A DNA stretch of 64,000 nucleotides from Chitinophagales bacterium (GTDB lineage Bacteria > Bacteroidota > Bacteroidia > Chitinophagales > UBA2359). The stretch spans positions 50,114-114,113 of the forward strand of contig JACJXU010000010.1 in assembly GCA_020636475.1 (NCBI GenBank), read 5' to 3'. Below the pieces are notes generated by a model. It was not told the DNA's origin. It made no database searches and saw nothing but the letters and a program-made list of their open reading frames with translations. Shown piece by piece: positions 34,040-42,782 of the stretch. Made by a program: the position numbers and the translations under genes. Position 1 is the first letter of the stretch. The number at the start of each line of letters is the position of its first letter.

Positions 34040-35248
34040 CTAAGGCATCCAAGCATATCCTCTTTTGGATTTCCAAAGAAAATATTTTTCTAACAAAACT
34101 TTCGTAAAATCATACAATACATTAGGAAACATTATAGCAATGGTTCTGGGTCTAAAAAGATGGTTCGAAAAAATTAGCACTTCTTTCTTTCCTGCGTCCA
34201 TCACACATAGTCCTGGAATTTTCCCCCAAGGTTTTTTAATTAACTTGGTGTTGCCTTTTACAGTTCTAATAATATTTTCCGCTACAATTTTGCCCGTCTC
34301 GTCAGATGGATAGCCGGTTTTTGGAGCAGAAAAAGGAATATTTTTACATTCAAACGGTATATCTACTTGTACGGCAATTCCCGCTGCCCAAACATTTTCT
34401 AACTGTTTATGACGGTAGGTATCTTCTACGGGAATATATCCATTTTGATTTGCCAACAATGAAGCAGAATTTCGCACAAAATCAACGCCCACAAAAGGCG
34501 GCATAAGTTGTGTTAGGGAACTTTTTATTTCTTCTCCATTGGAAAGAATTACAGCATCGGGCGTAACTTCTTTTACAGCTACTTGGGTTTTGTATTTGAT
34601 GTTAAACATTTTCATAAAAGTCCTCAGCATCGTTTCGCCCATTGGCATTCCGTCTATTCCAAAATGTCCTAAGTAGTCTTCGGGTGTTATCCAGTAGAGA
34701 TCTACTTTTTCTCTTATCTTTTGCTCTCTGAGCCACTTTTCTACATTAAACAAAAACTCATAGGCTGCACCCATACAGCCGGCATTTTGCGTAGCTCCAA
34801 TAACAATCGTACCAGGATTTTTCTTAAACTCTTCCAATGCGCTTCTAAGTTTCATCGCTCCATTGGGCGTGCCTACATAATGAGAATATTCGGCTACGCC
34901 GGGCGCAACATCAAATTTCACTTTAGGTCCTGTGGCTACTACCAAATGGTCGTAAGTATAATCGCCGTTTGTGGTGGAAACGGTTCTTGTTTCGGTATTA
35001 ACACTTAATGCCTCTGCATGAACAAAATCAACGCCTTTTTTCTTCAAGACACTTTCTTTTTTGAAGGAAATATCTTTCATTTCTCGCCTTTTAAAAGGTA
35101 CCCAAATTAAAGAAGGAATAAATAAAAATAGTGGCGATTTGTCTATTAAGATTACCTTATGGTCGTTTTTACCTTTACGCTTTAATTCGAGGGCGGCTGT
35201 CATGCCTGCAAAACTACCGCCAATTACTACTGTTGTTGTCATAATCAA
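34040..35248 (-). CDS. FAD-dependent oxidoreductase, sulfide:quinone oxidoreductase-like
   Basis: 402 residues. The dinucleotide motif VVIGGSFAGM lies at 7-16, a second FAD region at about 100-108 (HLVVATGP), and GATQNAGCMGAAYEF with Cys158 at the position of a redox Cys in SQR-type enzymes. VWAAGIAVQVDIP is the third FAD contact. Further Cys residues occur in PFECKNIPF and GLCVMDAG. SQRs oxidise sulfide to polysulfide and feed quinones at the membrane, and the C-terminal amphipathic stretch (LYDFTKVLLEKYFLW) could bind the membrane. Another type II NADH dehydrogenase-like function cannot be excluded. A single-gene unit. Confidence 0.78.
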   Translation of the reverse strand: MIMTTTVVIGGSFAGMTAALELKRKGKNDHKVILIDKSPLFLFIPSLIWVPFKRREMKDISFKKESVLKKKGVDFVHAEALSVNTETRTVSTTNGDYTYDHLVVATGPKVKFDVAPGVAEYSHYVGTPNGAMKLRSALEEFKKNPGTIVIGATQNAGCMGAAYEFLFNVEKWLREQKIREKVDLYWITPEDYLGHFGIDGMPMGETMLRTFMKMFNIKYKTQVAVKEVTPDAVILSNGEEIKSSLTQLMPPFVGVDFVRNSASLLANQNGYIPVEDTYRHKQLENVWAAGIAVQVDIPFECKNIPFSAPKTGYPSDETGKIVAENIIRTVKGNTKLIKKPWGKIPGLCVMDAGKKEVLIFSNHLFRPRTIAIMFPNVLYDFTKVLLEKYFLWKSKRGYAWMP

Positions 35249-35615
35249 AAATTTTTTAGTTCATTTATTCAACACTTATTTTAAGTTCATCGTTCAAATT
35301 CTATAACCGTTATTTGGAAGGCGAAATTACGACATGGGAACAAAGTTTATAAGTGAAAAATCCGCATAAAATTGGTGTAAAACAATCATTTTGCTTAGCA
35401 ATTTTATACCCAAAACTTTCCCGCAATTTTGCGTACATTTTTCATCTACTTGACAAGTCTAAAAAAAGGCAAAAAGTCTCATTATAGCGCAAAATATTCT
35501 CCCCAAAAAACACAGCTTTGCTCACTCCGCTACAAACTTTTACCTTTTTCTGACAAATATTGAACAAGTATCTGTCATTTTTCCTTTATTTTTGACAAAT
35601 TATAATACACCGATT
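35249..35615. promoter_or_regulatory. Divergent intergenic region with a promoter for the GWxTD gene
   Basis: 367 bp between divergent genes. TATTTTTG at 35587-35594 is a -7 box 21 bp before ATG 35616; the nearest TTG is 24 bp upstream of it, slightly long. I see no repeat or RNA in the rest. Confidence 0.4.
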
Positions 35616-37079
35616 ATGAATCGTTTTATCGCAATTTTTATAGCACTGTGGTTGTTTGTTGCCTGGCAGCCTGCCAAAGCCATTGATTTGGTTTATGATA
35701 TTGTACAAATGCAAGACCCACAAAACAATCCTTATGTAGAAGTACATTTGAGTATCGGGCTGCCCGGTTTGCAACAAATTACTCAAGCCGATAATAGCAT
35801 AGAAGCTGCGGCACAAGTATCCATTATTTTTTACCAAAGTGATAGCAGTATTGTGGCTTTCGACAAATATACGCTGAACAGTCCTGCAGGTTTAACTGCC
35901 GAAAAAGCTAAAACTTCTAATTTGGTGGATATAAAACGCTTTCCACTGCCCGAAGGGACTTATTCCGTAGAAATTAGCGTTACCGATGTCCACAATGAAA
36001 CAGCTATTGCCAAAGCCAACGACACTTTTATACTGCAAAAATATACCCAAGAAGCACATATTTCGGACATAATGCTCGTAGATACGCTTGCCAAAACAAC
36101 GCAAGAAAATAGTTTTAGCCGCAATAATTATGATATAATTCCGATGGTGTTGCCTTTTTATCCGTCTGCGAACAATACTTTGCAGTTTTATGGCGAACTG
36201 TATTTGCCCAATGCGCAAATTTCCGATGAAAATATACTCCTCACTTTTCGTATTTGCAAAACCAAAAGCGAAACAGCCTTACCCAATTTCAATGCTTTTA
36301 AGCGCGTAAAAGAAACTTCGGTAATTCCTTTTTTACAAAAAATAGACATTGGCACACTGCCTTCGGGAAACTACGAACTTTGGGTGGCTGCCTACGACAA
36401 CAATAAGCAAATCCTTGCCGAAAAACGCAAGTTTTTTCAGCGCAGCAAGCAAAACATTCAGCACGAAAACGAGCTTATTCAAACCCACGACCTTAGCGCA
36501 AGTGTTTTGAATAAATTTACCGCCAAACAAGTTCGCTATTACCTCAATTCCCTTGCGCCTATTGCCGATACTGAAACTCAAACGATTATCAAAAACTTAG
36601 ATGCCATTGACAATCCTGAGCTACAAAAACAGTTCATCTACAACTTTTGGGCGAAAAAAAATCCCGAAAGTTCCGAATTAGCTTTGCAGAATTATGTCAG
36701 TTTGGTAAATATGGTTGAAGACGAATACGGCACTAATTTTCGCGAAGGCTACAATACGGATATGGGTTTTTATTATTTAAAATATGGCGCGCCTAATGCC
36801 GTAGATAGATTTCCTTTTTCCAACGATAATTATCCGTACGAAATATGGCAATATTATACTTTGGAGAATAGAAGCAATGTAATTTTTGTTTTTGTAAACA
36901 AAGAAATTGCCACCGACGAGTTTAAACTCATTCATACCGATTTTCCAAACGAAATATACAATCCCAACTGGAAACAAGAAGTGCTTCGCAACAACAATAC
37001 AGACAACAGGCGCGGCGGAAGTATTGATATTAAAAGTATGAGCGACAGCAAAAGTTCAGGTAATTCGGGTGTAGAATAA
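35616..37079 (+). CDS. GWxTD domain-containing exported protein
   Basis: 487 residues from ATG 35616; an in-frame TTG at 35592 lies in the promoter. A signal peptide (IAIFIALWLFVAWQPAKA) is followed by beta-sandwich modules and a C-terminal GWxTD domain: EGYNTDMGFYYLKYGAPNAV, with Tyr replacing Trp, and PYEIWQYYTL. GWxTD proteins occur in Bacteroidota and related phyla, often associated with secretion, but no activity is established. The C-terminal ~35 residues are low-complexity (Asn, Ser, Gly). The GT2 gene follows 30 bp downstream. Confidence 0.82.
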   Translation: MNRFIAIFIALWLFVAWQPAKAIDLVYDIVQMQDPQNNPYVEVHLSIGLPGLQQITQADNSIEAAAQVSIIFYQSDSSIVAFDKYTLNSPAGLTAEKAKTSNLVDIKRFPLPEGTYSVEISVTDVHNETAIAKANDTFILQKYTQEAHISDIMLVDTLAKTTQENSFSRNNYDIIPMVLPFYPSANNTLQFYGELYLPNAQISDENILLTFRICKTKSETALPNFNAFKRVKETSVIPFLQKIDIGTLPSGNYELWVAAYDNNKQILAEKRKFFQRSKQNIQHENELIQTHDLSASVLNKFTAKQVRYYLNSLAPIADTETQTIIKNLDAIDNPELQKQFIYNFWAKKNPESSELALQNYVSLVNMVEDEYGTNFREGYNTDMGFYYLKYGAPNAVDRFPFSNDNYPYEIWQYYTLENRSNVIFVFVNKEIATDEFKLIHTDFPNEIYNPNWKQEVLRNNNTDNRRGGSIDIKSMSDSKSSGNSGVE

Positions 37080-37109
37080 GGCTATATTTGTACCAAATAT
37101 TTGAAAAAT

Positions 37110-38180
37110 ATGTCCGATATGCCCAAAGTGGCAATAGTTATTCTAAACTACAATGGCAAGCATTGGTTAGAAAAATTTTTGCCCAGCGTATGCGCTACGC
37201 AATATCCCAACTTTCAACTTATTATCGCCGACAATGCCTCTACCGACGAATCTGTAACTTGGTTGGAAAAGCACTATCCACAAGTTTCAATCATTTGTTT
37301 AGAAAAAAACTGGGGCTACGCCGAAGGTTACAATCGCAGCATTGCCCAAATAGATACGAACTACACTTACTGTGTATTGCTCAATTCGGATATTGCCGTA
37401 GAACCGAATTGGTTGGAGGAATTGGTACTTTGTATGGAACGAAACCCAAACTTGGCTGCCTGCCAGCCCAAAGTTTTGTCGTATCACCAGCCGGAGTTTT
37501 TTGAATACGCCGGAGCCGCAGGTGGTTTTATTGATGCCTTGGGCTATCCTTTTTGTCGTGGGCGTATTTTGGAATACATAGAAAAAGACACACAACAGTA
37601 CAATACCGACCTAAAAACATTTTGGGCAAGCGGCTGCGCGCTGATGATTCGGCGAGAACTTTTTATAGAAATAGGAGGATTTGAAGCAGATTTTTTTGCA
37701 CACATGGAAGAAATAGACCTCTGCTGGCGACTGCAACGCGCGGGATTCGACATTGGTGTATGCACCAAAGCAATAGTCTATCACGTAGGCGGCGGCACTT
37801 TGCCACAAGGAAATCCGCGCAAACTCTACCTCAATATCCGCAACAACTGGGCAATGCTTTTTCGCAATTTGGCTTTTCGGCATTGGTTTTGGGTGTTTCC
37901 TTTGCGCTCGCTCATCGAAAATACGGCGGCGATGATGGCTTTGCTAAAGGGAAAATTCAGCGAATTTGTTACATTTTATCGCGCACACTTAACGATGCCT
38001 TTTTTATTTTATCGCTGGATAAAACAACGCCAAGCTATCAAACGCAAAATACGCGCTATTTCTCCCGACCCAAAAGACGTTTCACAGCGACAGACTTATA
38101 GTATTGTATGGCAGGCAAAAATACTGCGCCACCGAAAGTTTTCCGAACTGCCTAAGCCTACTTCACCAAAGCTAAAATAA
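37110..38180 (+). CDS. Family-2 glycosyltransferase (rhamnosyltransferase-like)
   Basis: 356 residues from ATG 37110; a TTG start at 37101 is less likely. VAIVILNYNGKHWLEKFLPS opens the GT-A fold, IIADNASTDESV holds the first acidic pair, LNSDIAVEPNWLEEL the DxD-like motif, and MEEIDLCWRLQRAGFDIGV the conserved ED..RL block. The C-terminal region is basic with a hydrophobic patch, so membrane association is likely. It resembles enzymes adding sugars to cell-surface glycans. The last 23 bp overlap a convergent PspC-domain gene. Confidence 0.9.
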   Translation: MSDMPKVAIVILNYNGKHWLEKFLPSVCATQYPNFQLIIADNASTDESVTWLEKHYPQVSIICLEKNWGYAEGYNRSIAQIDTNYTYCVLLNSDIAVEPNWLEELVLCMERNPNLAACQPKVLSYHQPEFFEYAGAAGGFIDALGYPFCRGRILEYIEKDTQQYNTDLKTFWASGCALMIRRELFIEIGGFEADFFAHMEEIDLCWRLQRAGFDIGVCTKAIVYHVGGGTLPQGNPRKLYLNIRNNWAMLFRNLAFRHWFWVFPLRSLIENTAAMMALLKGKFSEFVTFYRAHLTMPFLFYRWIKQRQAIKRKIRAISPDPKDVSQRQTYSIVWQAKILRHRKFSELPKPTSPKLK

Positions 38181-38328
38181 AATAAATAAGGATTGGAGAA
38201 CCTAATCCAAATACGGCAGCTATTACAAAAATCAAGCGAATAATCGTTACATCAATATCAAATTTGTCGCTCAACCACGCGCACACACCTAATATTTTCT
38301 TTTCGCTCTGATAAGATTCTGTGGTCAT
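38158..38328 (-). CDS. PspC-domain mini-protein (56 residues)
   Basis: ATG 38328 gives MTTESYQSEKKILGVCAWLS, then DKFDIDVTIIRLIFVIAAVF and GLGSPILIYFILALVK. The pattern G-V-C-A-W-L-(x)-F-D-(x)-D-(x)-R-L-(x)-F, then a membrane helix with P-(x)-Y, is the PspC (phage-shock protein C) domain, here a minimal single-domain version. It is a probable inner-membrane stress-response component. Its 3' end overlaps the glycosyltransferase gene by 23 bp on the other strand. Confidence 0.85.
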   Translation of the reverse strand: MTTESYQSEKKILGVCAWLSDKFDIDVTIIRLIFVIAAVFGLGSPILIYFILALVK

Positions 38329-38406
38329 ATTTCTTTCTTTTGGGGAATTTTAAAAAGTTTTTACTACATAACCTCTTTCCGAAAAAAATAGTTCGCTTGC
38401 GTGTAA

Positions 38407-38444
38407 ATAAAAAAACAGGTCGATTTTCAGCAAAACGACCTGTA
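38407..38444 (-). terminator. Rho-independent terminator of the ExbB/ExbD operon
   Basis: On the minus strand ACAGGTCG (38443-38436) pairs with CGACCTGT (38422-38415), followed by seven or more T. It lies 40 bp after the last exbD stop. Confidence 0.9.
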
Positions 38445-38483
38445 AGTTTGAACCAAATACTTGGTAAGTTATCGTAAAAAAAC

Positions 38484-38957
38484 TTATTTTACTTTAGGAG
38501 TAGCGGAATAATTGATTTTCAGCGCATTGAGTCTTCTCAGCTCTGATTTCACTTCCGATACTATTCCCATTTTTGTATCTTTATCTACCTTTAAAGAAAC
38601 GGTAAGTTTTCCTTGCAATGCTTCGGGCAACTTAGCACGCTCGTTAAGGATAAATGTTTTCAAATCGTCTTTGGTTGCAAAAGTATCATTCAGTTGCAAA
38701 CGTGGTGCGTCACCCAATTTTGCCGCATAAGTTGGATTTGGCGGACCAATAAAAATATTGGTCACCAAGGATTTTTTCTCCAATTTTTGTAACTCGGTTG
38801 CTTGCGGATAATGTACAATTACTTTTTGTTCGGTATCGCGCATTACGGTAGCCACCATAAAGAAAAACAAAAGGATAAAAATGATATCCGGCAAAGATGC
38901 CGTAGATATAGCCGGTAATTCTTTGGAACCTCTTTTTCGTATCAACATATCTTTCAA
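38484..38957 (-). CDS. exbD: ExbD/TolR-type biopolymer transport protein
   Basis: 157 residues. A short cytoplasmic N-terminus (RKRGSKELPAISTASLPDI) leads into a single membrane helix IFILLFFFMVATVM with the ExbD acidic residue just before it (PDI). A periplasmic domain follows with VDKDTKMGIVSEVKSELRRL. ExbD couples proton flow through ExbB to an outer-membrane partner. It is the last gene of a four-gene operon (ExbB, 3-helix protein, two ExbD), which is typical for Bacteroidota. Confidence 0.9.
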   Translation of the reverse strand: MKDMLIRKRGSKELPAISTASLPDIIFILLFFFMVATVMRDTEQKVIVHYPQATELQKLEKKSLVTNIFIGPPNPTYAAKLGDAPRLQLNDTFATKDDLKTFILNERAKLPEALQGKLTVSLKVDKDTKMGIVSEVKSELRRLNALKINYSATPKVK

Positions 38958-38980
38958 TAATTTAAAGTCTTCGTAAAAAA

Positions 38981-39535
38981 TTATTTTTTGGCATTGCCAT
39001 AATCTTCCGGTTCTGCTTCCGACAAGCGTAAAGGATATTCATCGCGTACCGTTTTTTGTTGATCTTCCGTAAGATTGTCATACTTTCTGCCAAATTGCTG
39101 CTGGGCATATTCATCGCGCAACTCATTGTAAGCAGCACGCACTTCATTGTACACTTCTATGTAACGATTGTAGGTAGTACTCTTATCGTTTTTCATAGAA
39201 ACTACTGCCTTCTTAGGATTTTCGGACATTTCAGGATCAATACCATTATTGTTTACAAACTTTTTGGTTAAAGTCCGCAATTCTGTAATTTCCAAAGGCT
39301 CGCCTTCTACCAATAATTGGTCCTTAAAATTTACCAATATCTCCAACACATTCCGCTGATTTATATCAACTTTTGTTTCTTCCTGATTTGGGTCATAAGG
39401 CGGCAGCGTTACCAATATCCCTTTGTCGATATTCATAGTAGTTGTTACCAAGAAGAATATCAACAGCAAAAAAGCGATATCCGCCATAGAACTGGCATTG
39501 ATTTCGGGAGCTTTTCTGGTTTTGGATTTAGCCAT
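38981..39535 (-). CDS. exbD: ExbD/TolR-type biopolymer transport protein (second paralogue)
   Basis: 184 residues. RKAPEINASSMADIAFLLLIFFLVTT has the conserved Asp before the membrane helix. The periplasmic part includes TYNRYIEVYNEVRAAYNELR and ends in a charged tail (LSEAEPEDYGNAKK). It is larger than the following paralogue; the two probably form a hetero-oligomer. The gap to the next gene is 23 bp and to the 112-residue membrane protein 9 bp. Confidence 0.92.
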   Translation of the reverse strand: MAKSKTRKAPEINASSMADIAFLLLIFFLVTTTMNIDKGILVTLPPYDPNQEETKVDINQRNVLEILVNFKDQLLVEGEPLEITELRTLTKKFVNNNGIDPEMSENPKKAVVSMKNDKSTTYNRYIEVYNEVRAAYNELRDEYAQQQFGRKYDNLTEDQQKTVRDEYPLRLSEAEPEDYGNAKK

Positions 39536-39544
39536 AATATTTAA

Positions 39545-39883
39545 TTATTTTACAAAATTATAAACTTCCAACAGTACCCAAGAAGCTAAGGCGGCGATAA
39601 GCAAAAAAACAGAAGCGTTGATACCTGCCGTAACGTATTTCATAATAGAAGGCGTAAGGTAAGCGTACGATGCCGTTTGAAATACTTTGCCGATACTGTC
39701 TGAGGCAGTGAAGTAAACGATTATTAGGAATAATGCCAAAACCCCTGCGCTTAGAATAGATTTAAAGGCAGACTTTGGATTTTTAATGGCATTGAGAATA
39801 AAGAACACCACAATAAGCCCTATGGCTATGTACACCAGCCAAAGTGCTATGTTAATGCCCCAATTGGTCACAAAACTTTCCAT
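39545..39883 (-). CDS. Small three-helix membrane protein of the ExbB/ExbD operon
   Basis: 112 residues with hydrophobic segments at about 10-32, 44-62 and 86-108. IAIGLIVVFFILNAIKNPKS and FLLIAALASWVLLEVYNFVK are distinctive. Such a protein regularly lies between ExbB and ExbD genes in Bacteroidota; its role is unknown, and complex assembly is a guess. It starts 15 bp after the ExbB stop. Confidence 0.75.
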   Translation of the reverse strand: MESFVTNWGINIALWLVYIAIGLIVVFFILNAIKNPKSAFKSILSAGVLALFLIIVYFTASDSIGKVFQTASYAYLTPSIMKYVTAGINASVFLLIAALASWVLLEVYNFVK

Positions 39884-39898
39884 ATAGCTGTTGTTTTT

Positions 39899-40666
39899 TT
39901 ATTTATTACGGTTGTAATAACGTGTGATTAAATCTACTAAACCAATAGATGAATCTTCCATATTATTTACAAGACTATCTACCTTGGATACCAAGTAGTT
40001 ATAAAATATTTGCAGAATAATAGCTACCACCAAACCGAATACGGTAGTAAGTAGTGCCACTTTAATACCTCCGGCAACCAAAGAAGGCGAAATATCACCC
40101 GCCGCTTGGATAGAGTCGAAGGCTTCAATCATACCGATTACCGTTCCCATGAACCCGAGCATTGGTGCCAAGGCAATAAACAAGCTCAGCCAGCTCAAAC
40201 CACTTTCCAAGCGTCCCATTTGAACAGAACCGTAAGCTACAATAGATTTTTCTACTACATCTAAGCCTTCGTTGATACGGTCTAAGCCTTGATAAAAAAT
40301 ACTCGCCACCGGACCGCGCGTTGCCTTTGCTACTTCTTTCGCGCCATCTACATCATTTGCCGCCAATTTGTCGGACACATCTGATAATAGTTTGTTGGTG
40401 TTGGTAGTAGCCAAGTTGAGGGAAATAATACGCTCAATAGCGATTGCCAAACCCAAGATAAGACAAACGAGTACCAAACTCATAAATTGCCAACCACCAT
40501 CTAAGAAGTATTTCTTCAAGAGTTCTACGCCTTTTACGGTTTGCTCCGGTTGGGTAGTAGTAGTTACTGTTTCAGTGTCATCTTGTGCGTGAAGGCTTGT
40601 TCCCTGAAACATTGGAAGCACCAAAAGGCTTCCAATAAGTGCCAACAGAATAAATAGTCTTTTCAT
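39899..40666 (-). CDS. exbB: MotA/TolQ/ExbB proton channel protein
   Basis: 255 residues. A signal-like N-terminus (LFILLALIGSLLVLPMFQG then SLHAQ) precedes three membrane segments, with the first at about 55-80. The family core includes LSWLSLFIALAPMLGFMGTVIGM and GISPSLVAGGIKVALLTT-like sequence (here DISPSLVAGGIKVALLTTVF), lining the proton path. It is the first gene of the operon and supplies energy to the outer membrane, possibly for TonB-dependent uptake or gliding-type systems. No TonB gene is in the window. Confidence 0.93.
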   Translation of the reverse strand: MKRLFILLALIGSLLVLPMFQGTSLHAQDDTETVTTTTQPEQTVKGVELLKKYFLDGGWQFMSLVLVCLILGLAIAIERIISLNLATTNTNKLLSDVSDKLAANDVDGAKEVAKATRGPVASIFYQGLDRINEGLDVVEKSIVAYGSVQMGRLESGLSWLSLFIALAPMLGFMGTVIGMIEAFDSIQAAGDISPSLVAGGIKVALLTTVFGLVVAIILQIFYNYLVSKVDSLVNNMEDSSIGLVDLITRYYNRNK

Positions 40667-40768
40667 GCTGCTAAATTTCTGGTTTTTAATTTTTTATAAA
40701 ATTTGATGAAAATATAATTAAAATTTTGCGTTTATCGTATGTTTTTATCTGCAAAAATTGCTAAAAAA

Positions 40769-40856
40769 CGGAGAGAGAGGGATTCGAACCCTCGAAACGC
40801 TTTTGGCGTTTACACACTTTCCAGGCGTGCTCCTTCAACCACTCGGACACCTCTCC
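40769..40856 (-). tRNA. tRNA-Ser (anticodon GGA)
   Basis: An 88-nt class II tRNA on the minus strand. Acceptor GGAGAGG pairs with TCTCTCC (one G-T), anticodon loop CTGGAAA in stem CACGC/GTGTG gives GGA (reads UCC/UCU), a long variable arm AACGCCAAAAGCGTT, T arm GAGGG/CCCTC with TTCGAAT, and discriminator G73 as in serine tRNAs. A run of six T follows. CCA is not encoded. Confidence 0.95.
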
Positions 40857-41123
40857 AATTTATTGTTTAACGTTTCTATTTTTGCTATTCTTTTCAAAAT
40901 TTTGCGTCCAAAATAGTTTATCTTTTTGTTCTATCAAAATTTGAACGTGGTATTTTGTACAAATATTTCACTTTTTCCAGCTTGTTTGCTTTCTGCAAGC
41001 CTTATTTCGTTCTTTTTTACAATTTCATGATATTTCTGCTTGTCCAAATCATCCATGAAATCGTTTGATAATTTCCAAATACGTTTTTCTCTACAAAAAG
41101 CATCGAACTAATGTACGCAAATA
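40857..41123. other. Intergenic, nothing found
   Basis: 267 bp of T-rich sequence between the tRNA and the TatD gene, both read leftwards. Promoter elements for the tRNA are expected here but none fits the consensus clearly. Confidence 0.4.
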
Positions 41124-41903
41124 TTATTTGTTTATGCCAAAAAGTTTTTGGGCATTTCTGCTCGTTTGGGCTATTACTTCGGCTATGCTTACAGCTTTTA
41201 TTTCGGCAATTTTTTGCGCAATAAGTGGCAAATACGCACTTTCGTTGCGCTTGCCTCTATACGGCGTAGGAGCCAAATAAGGCGCATCGGTTTCCAAAAC
41301 AATATGTTCGAGACTGGTTGCCGCTACGGTTTCCGCCAGTTCTGTATTTTTCTTAAACGTTATTACACCACCTATTCCTATATAAAAATCGCCCAAAGCA
41401 ATAACTTCTTGTGCAGCGGCGGCATTTTCCGAAAAACAATGAAAAATTCCACGCAAGTCGGCATTGTTTTCGGACTGCATAATAGCTAAAGTATCGGCAA
41501 AAGCATTGCGCGTGTGTAAAATAATAGGAATTTGGTACTGTTTTGCCCATCGGGCGTGTTGCGTTAAGGACTGTTTTTGTTGTGCGGTAAAAGTAGTGTC
41601 CCAGTAGTAATCCAAACCCGTTTCGCCTATACCATAATATTTTTGCTGTGCCAATTCTTTTGCCAACACCGCTAATTTTTCTTCAAAATCGGCTTCTACC
41701 GAACAAGGATGCAAGCCAATCATCGAAAAACAGTTGTTGGGGAAAGTAGCGGCAATTTGGTTCATTGCGGCAATAGTGCTTAGGTCCACATTGGGCATAA
41801 ACATCTTTTCAACGCCTGCATCTATGGCGCGCTGTACGTGTGCATAGGCGGTTTCGTCCGAAAATTCCTTGCTAAAAAGATGCGTGTGCGTGTCTGTCAG
41901 CAT
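41124..41903 (-). CDS. TatD-family metal-dependent deoxyribonuclease
   Basis: 259 residues. Metal ligands are visible in DTHTHLF (N-terminal HxH), GIGETGLDYYW (Glu), IILHTRNAF (His), FHCFSEN (His) and LETDAPYLAP (Asp). TatD proteins are cytoplasmic 3'-5' exonucleases with a TIM-barrel amidohydrolase fold, implicated in DNA repair and apoptosis-like DNA breakdown. The length is standard. Single gene. Confidence 0.94.
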   Translation of the reverse strand: MLTDTHTHLFSKEFSDETAYAHVQRAIDAGVEKMFMPNVDLSTIAAMNQIAATFPNNCFSMIGLHPCSVEADFEEKLAVLAKELAQQKYYGIGETGLDYYWDTTFTAQQKQSLTQHARWAKQYQIPIILHTRNAFADTLAIMQSENNADLRGIFHCFSENAAAAQEVIALGDFYIGIGGVITFKKNTELAETVAATSLEHIVLETDAPYLAPTPYRGKRNESAYLPLIAQKIAEIKAVSIAEVIAQTSRNAQKLFGINK

Positions 41904-42071
41904 TTTTTTAGGGCAAAGTTATAATTTTTTCGACTAAATTTTTATGTGACAAAAGTAGTACTCCACAAGTCCAATTTCGCATAAAAGTATTTTAGCCAAA
42001 GCGATTTTTTTGCTATATATTTGGGAAAAAATAGCATATAACACTTACAAATACTCAAAAATAATAATACG

Positions 42072-42767
42072 ATGGCATCTTTTTTATCTGCAATTTTAGA
42101 AAACAAATGGATACAGAGTTTTAAGCAGCAACAGGAAAATCGGTTCAAAATTATTACCCTCACCAGCGTAGATAAAACGTCTTCTATATTTGCCAAAATA
42201 GCCAGTTACGTCATTTTTGCATTGATGGGTTTCGGTTTGTATATTTTTCTATTAGTCAATTTAGCCGTATATCTTTCCAACACTTACGGCATATTGTGGG
42301 GTTTTGCTTATACTTCTCTTATTCAAATTATCGTCATTATTTTTTTGGTAATTACCCGAAAAAGAGTTTTGCAGTACGGTATTTATAAAATTATAAGCAG
42401 CGAAATTTTGCGTGAGATAGAATCAGAAAATGAAAGTAAAGCTTATAGAAACAGTAGCATTTCGGAAAAAAAGGAGCTACTAAGAAATAGTACAAGCTAC
42501 AGCAGCAATGATATTATCAACAATTCTTTGACAGATATGGCGCAAACTGCGGGAGTTTGGACGTGGAATAGCCTGAAAAGCCAGCTTAAAAAGCGAAAAA
42601 AAAACAAATCCAAAAAAATAGCTAAGGCACAAAAATTAGCTGCCGCCAACATCACGCCGGAACCGAAAAGCAAACGCATTCTCAAAGCTACTGCCGTACA
42701 AGTAGGTTTTGCCGCAGCAGGGTTTCTGATAGCCCGCAGTATATTAAAAAACAAAAAAGACGCTTAA
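42072..42767 (+). CDS. Uncharacterised membrane protein with two central helices
   Basis: 231 residues. Two adjacent membrane segments at about 42-66 and 74-96 (YVIFALMGFGLYIFLLVNLA; FAYTSLIQIIVIIFLVI) are followed by a long charged, Lys-rich cytoplasmic region and a third hydrophobic segment near the C-terminus (VGFAAAGFLIARSIL). The helix pair is reminiscent of phage-holin-superfamily/YqjE-like proteins, but no name is justified. The TATATTTG box near 42014 would serve as its -7 element. It is convergent with the nuclease gene, 15 bp apart. Confidence 0.6.
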   Translation: MASFLSAILENKWIQSFKQQQENRFKIITLTSVDKTSSIFAKIASYVIFALMGFGLYIFLLVNLAVYLSNTYGILWGFAYTSLIQIIVIIFLVITRKRVLQYGIYKIISSEILREIESENESKAYRNSSISEKKELLRNSTSYSSNDIINNSLTDMAQTAGVWTWNSLKSQLKKRKKNKSKKIAKAQKLAAANITPEPKSKRILKATAVQVGFAAAGFLIARSILKNKKDA

Positions 42768-42782
42768 AATCTTTCCCCAAGT

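Noticed and set aside
35592..35615. TTG start for the GWxTD gene
   Set aside because: It overlaps the -7 box; ATG 35616 directly precedes the signal peptide.
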